Assembly (NCBI GenBank): GCA_910586835.1
Contig: CAJUJU010000007.1
Location: forward strand, 1 to 64,000
Origin: an uncultured Acetatifactor sp.
GTDB taxonomy: Bacteria > Bacillota > Clostridia > Lachnospirales > Lachnospiraceae
Reading direction: 5' to 3'
Length of the DNA stretch: 64,000 nt
Translations under genes and position numbers: made by a program
Part shown: positions 61,149-64,000 of the stretch, in pieces
Layout of the letters: the number at the start of each line of letters is the position of its first letter
Numbering within the stretch: the stretch's first letter is position 1
Notes under the pieces: generated by a model
Told to the model about the DNA's origin: nothing
Database searches by the model: none
What the model saw: only the letters and a program-made list of their open reading frames with translations

Positions 61149-63268
61149 TGGTGTACCTCCGGTATAAATGTCCTGGTCACATGAACCTCCTCCGGGACAG
61201 CTGCCCGGGCTTTTTTCAGTGCCTCCTGACAAAATGTTTCCTGGGACTGGAACAGGGATTTTCCCCGTTTATCCACCTTCGTATAGGTTCCGTCCTCCTG
61301 CAGCACAGACGCCTTTACGTTATCCTTCAGCTGGCTCTGCAGAATATGCAGCAGCTCTTCCTTCAGCTTGGGCCGGTCTACAGGGAACAGTATCTCCACA
61401 CGCCGCTCCAGATTTCTGGGCATCCAGTCCGCGCTGCCGCAGTAGATCTCATAATTTTCATCATTCTCAAAATAGAAGATTCTGCTGTGCTCCAGGAAAT
61501 TCCCCACAATGGAACGCACCGTAATATTTTCGCTGACTCCCTTGATTCCCGTCCGAAGACAGCAGATTCCCCGGACAATCAGGTCGATTTTCACTCCCGC
61601 CGCGCTGGCTTCATACAGTGCCGCTATGATGTCCCGGTCGCAGAGAGAGTTCATCTTCGCCACAATCCTCGCGGGATGCCCCCCAAGGGCATTCTTTTTC
61701 TCTCTGTCGATCAGATAGAGAAATTTATCCTTCAGCCACAGCGGCGCAACGCTGAGCTTGTTCCATACCAGCGGCTCCGAGTAGCCGGAGAGCATGTTGA
61801 ACACAGCCGTTGCATCCTGGCCCACCGCCTCCCCGCAGGTAAAGAGCCCGATATCCGTATACAGCTTGGCCGTGGCGTCATTATAGTTTCCGGTGCCCAG
61901 ATGGACGTATCGCCTGATCCCGTCCTCCTCCCTTCTCACCACCAGCGTGATCTTGCTGTGGGTCTTTAAGCCCACCAGACCATAGATCACATGACACCCC
62001 GCCTTCTCCAGCATCTTCGCCCAGACGATATTGTGCTCCTCGTCAAAGCGCGCCTTCAGCTCCACCAGCACCGTCACCTGTTTTCCGTTTTCCGCCGCCT
62101 GAGCCAGCGCGGAAATAATGGGGGAATTGCCGCTGACCCGGTACAGCGTCTGCTTGATGGCCAGCACCTCCGGATCCCTGGCTGCCTGCCGGATAAAATC
62201 CACCACCGGCTCAAAGGTCTGATAGGGGTGATGAAGCAGAATATCTCCCTTTCTGATCTCGTCAAAGATGCTGCAGCCCTGGGGAAGCTCCGGCACCTGC
62301 TGGGGAACATGCTTCGGCGTTTTCAAATGCTCGAAGCCCTCCAGGCCGTACAGTTTCATCAGCACCGTCAGATCCAGAGGCCCGGGGATCCGGTAAAGGT
62401 TCTGCTTTTCCAGATGCAGCTCCTTCTCCAGAATCTTCAGGAGCTTTTTATCCATGCCCTCTTCCACCTCCAGGCGGATGGCCTCCCCCCACTGCCGTTT
62501 TTTCAGCTGTTTTTCGATTTCCTTGAGCAGATCCGCCGCCTCATCCTCCTCGATGCTCAGATCTGCGTTCCTCATAATGCGGAAGGGATAGGCGCAGACA
62601 ATATCATAGTTTAAAAACAGCTTATGCATGTTTCGCTCGATGATCTCCTCCAGGAAAATCACCTTTTTGGCCTTGCCTTCGGTGGGCAGCTGCACGATCC
62701 GGTCCAGCACGGAGGGCACCTGCACCGTGGCAAACTCCAGCTCCTCCTGATTCTTCTTGTGCACCAGAGCCGCGATATTCAGCGTCTTATTCCGCACCAG
62801 CGGAAAGGGCCTGGAAGAATCCACCGCCATGGGGGTCAGAACGGGGTACACATTTTCCTCGAAATATTTGTCGAGAAAAGCCCCCTCTTCCTCCGTCAGC
62901 TCCTCATGCCTGTCGATGACGTGAAGTCCGTTCTTTTTCAGCTGAGGAATCAGCGAGCGGTTCCAGGTGGAGTACTGCAGATCCACCAGCTCATGAATCG
63001 CCGCATCTATGGCGGCAAGCTGTTCCGAGGGCGTCATGCCGGCAATGTCCTTCTTTTCATAGCCCGCATTCACCATATCCTTTAAGGATGCCACACGGAT
63101 CATAAAAAACTCATCCAGGTTGGAGGCTGAGATACTTAAGAATTTCAGTCTCTCAAACAGCGGGATATTTTTGTCCCTGGCCTCGCACAGCACCCTGTGG
63201 TCAAAGAGAATCCAGGACAGCTCCCTGTTGGTATAATACTTCGGATTGCAAAAATCAATTTCTCCCAT
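61145..63268 (-). CDS. ppk: Polyphosphate kinase 1
   Basis: 707 aa. Reversibly makes polyphosphate from ATP. Landmarks are YYTNRELSWILFDHRVL and LKFLSISASNLDEFFMIRVASL at the N-terminus, the LLHHPYQTFEPVVDFI stretch and HVIYGLVGLKTHSKITLVVRRE with the catalytic His. HLGTGNYNDATAKLYTD and the second His region (ITVRSIVGNFLEHSRI) follow. Upstream is a ppx-like gene, downstream maf. Confidence 0.95.
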   Translation of the reverse strand: MGEIDFCNPKYYTNRELSWILFDHRVLCEARDKNIPLFERLKFLSISASNLDEFFMIRVASLKDMVNAGYEKKDIAGMTPSEQLAAIDAAIHELVDLQYSTWNRSLIPQLKKNGLHVIDRHEELTEEEGAFLDKYFEENVYPVLTPMAVDSSRPFPLVRNKTLNIAALVHKKNQEELEFATVQVPSVLDRIVQLPTEGKAKKVIFLEEIIERNMHKLFLNYDIVCAYPFRIMRNADLSIEEDEAADLLKEIEKQLKKRQWGEAIRLEVEEGMDKKLLKILEKELHLEKQNLYRIPGPLDLTVLMKLYGLEGFEHLKTPKHVPQQVPELPQGCSIFDEIRKGDILLHHPYQTFEPVVDFIRQAARDPEVLAIKQTLYRVSGNSPIISALAQAAENGKQVTVLVELKARFDEEHNIVWAKMLEKAGCHVIYGLVGLKTHSKITLVVRREEDGIRRYVHLGTGNYNDATAKLYTDIGLFTCGEAVGQDATAVFNMLSGYSEPLVWNKLSVAPLWLKDKFLYLIDREKKNALGGHPARIVAKMNSLCDRDIIAALYEASAAGVKIDLIVRGICCLRTGIKGVSENITVRSIVGNFLEHSRIFYFENDENYEIYCGSADWMPRNLERRVEILFPVDRPKLKEELLHILQSQLKDNVKASVLQEDGTYTKVDKRGKSLFQSQETFCQEALKKARAAVPEEVHVTRTFIPEVHQ

Positions 63269-63291
63269 AACTTACAGCCATACCTTTCCTA

Positions 63292-64000
63292 TCATGTCTT
63301 TTTCAGCTTCAGCACCGGTTCCACACTGAATACTTCCTGGAAAAACTCGCCCTTTTCCTCAAAAAATCCCTTTTCCAGCGTGATATCCACGGCCGTATCC
63401 ACCGTCAGAACCAGCTGATTGTCCTTCAGCGCCGCCCGCAGTCCTTTCATCTTCTGTTTGTGACTTCTGTCAAGTCCGCCTGCCAGCCGCAGAATGGCCG
63501 TCAGCTTGGCAACCGTCATGTAGGACTCCCGGTCCAGACCCCTGACTCCGTCCTCACGCCCGTAGTAGGTAAATCTGCTGTGGTTGAAGCGCACCACATT
63601 GGCCACAATCGCCCGCTCCAGATGGGACAGGCCGATGATCTCGGTGGCCGTGATGATATTGTAGGAGGTTTCCCCGATGTTCACCATGCTGATATACTTT
63701 CCGCAGTCGTGCAGAATCGCCGCCAGCCTCAGATACAGAAGCTCCCGCTTCCCCAGGCCATGTACCTTCTTCATACTGTCAAAAATGGTGGTGCTGATGT
63801 TCTCCAGGGTCTCGGAACGCTTCGTGCTTCCCATAAAACGCTTGCTGGTATTCATGGCGCAGGCCAGGATATCCTTCTCAAAGTCGTGCTCTCCCTTGAA
63901 CATCTTGTTCTTTTCCGCGTATTCATAAGCGATGCCGTCGCACAGCGTCACCCCGGGCACCCAGATCTGGCCTGCACCCATCAGCTCCGCCACGCGGTTC
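63292..64000 (-). CDS. Ppx/GppA-type phosphatase, C-terminal HD part (partial)
   Basis: The gene runs off the right end; 236 codons of the 3' part are present and no start is in the window. The visible part is an HD-type helical domain with ILHDCGKYISM and RFNHSRFTYYG, like the C-terminal half of exopolyphosphatase/pppGpp phosphatase. The N-terminal ASKHA domain is expected beyond the window. The ppx-ppk pairing supports a polyphosphate role. Confidence 0.8.
   Translation of the reverse strand, partial: NRVAELMGAGQIWVPGVTLCDGIAYEYAEKNKMFKGEHDFEKDILACAMNTSKRFMGSTKRSETLENISTTIFDSMKKVHGLGKRELLYLRLAAILHDCGKYISMVNIGETSYNIITATEIIGLSHLERAIVANVVRFNHSRFTYYGREDGVRGLDRESYMTVAKLTAILRLAGGLDRSHKQKMKGLRAALKDNQLVLTVDTAVDITLEKGFFEEKGEFFQEVFSVEPVLKLKKT

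Noticed and set aside
1..64000. CRISPR arrays, insertion sequences, tRNA or rRNA genes
   Set aside because: None seen. The only tandem repeats are the short in-frame units in hemZ and the PPTase gene.

Overview
The window looks like core chromosome of a Gram-positive clostridium, most probably a gut Lachnospiraceae. The reasons are the SCIFF/ranthipeptide pair next to secDF, HemZ, a SEC-C protein, a TIGR04086-type membrane protein, a meso-DAP type MurE, and PASTA-kinase and RsgA genes in the Firmicute order. G-rich Shine-Dalgarno sites and clear sigma-A promoters also fit. The DNA is fairly GC-rich except for an AT-rich patch at about 57.0-58.2 kb. I saw no rRNA, tRNA, CRISPR array, insertion sequence or prophage. 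Both window ends cut a gene (rsgA at the left, a Ppx/GppA-type gene at the right).

Layout. 1-12.4 kb (minus): murE-priA-def-fmt-zinc protease-rsmB-rlmN, a terminator, then stp-prkC-rsgA. This is translation, replication restart, cell wall and Ser/Thr signalling. 12.6-19.1 kb (minus): secDF, the ranthipeptide maturase scfB, its 47-residue precursor scfA, a zinc-ribbon/membrane/leucine-rich-repeat protein and a TIGR04086 membrane protein. A CNNM/HlyC-type protein is divergent at 19.25 kb. 20.5-29.7 kb (minus): a phosphate block with a coiled-coil protein, an amidase, pstS-pstC-pstA-pstB, a Na/Pi cotransporter with a PhoU-like tail, and a PhoP/PhoR-type two-component system. A strong Pho-box array precedes the cotransporter gene.

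29.8-38.9 kb (minus): hemZ, then hisS-aspS-Sfp-type PPTase-heterodimeric ABC exporter. 39.0-43.4 kb: MoxR-DUF58-transglutaminase module. 43.4-48.9 kb: apt-relA-metallohydrolase behind a near-perfect promoter, next to a CBS-pair protein resembling the c-di-AMP sensor CbpB/DarB, a DUF308 membrane protein and a SEC-C protein. 49.1-52.5 kb: MFS transporter-GDPD-alpha/beta hydrolase. Plus strand at 52.7-55.3 kb: an ABC-F ATPase and a PHP phosphoesterase. 55.3-59.8 kb is more accessory: a small acidic protein, a beta-propeller-like lipoprotein, a C39-like exported peptidase, and an AraC-type HTH fused to a degenerate chemoreceptor-like helical region. 59.8-64 kb (minus): ppx-like, ppk1, maf and a HAD phosphatase.

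A recurring theme is phosphate: uptake, sensing, polyphosphate and (p)ppGpp. The least conventional items are the AraC/MCP-like fusion, the amidase ribosome-binding site buried in a terminator hairpin, the palindrome over the SCIFF promoter, the Pho-box array feeding a PhoU-tailed transporter, and in-frame tandem repeats inside hemZ and the PPTase gene. All functional names are judgements by eye from motifs; no database search was run.
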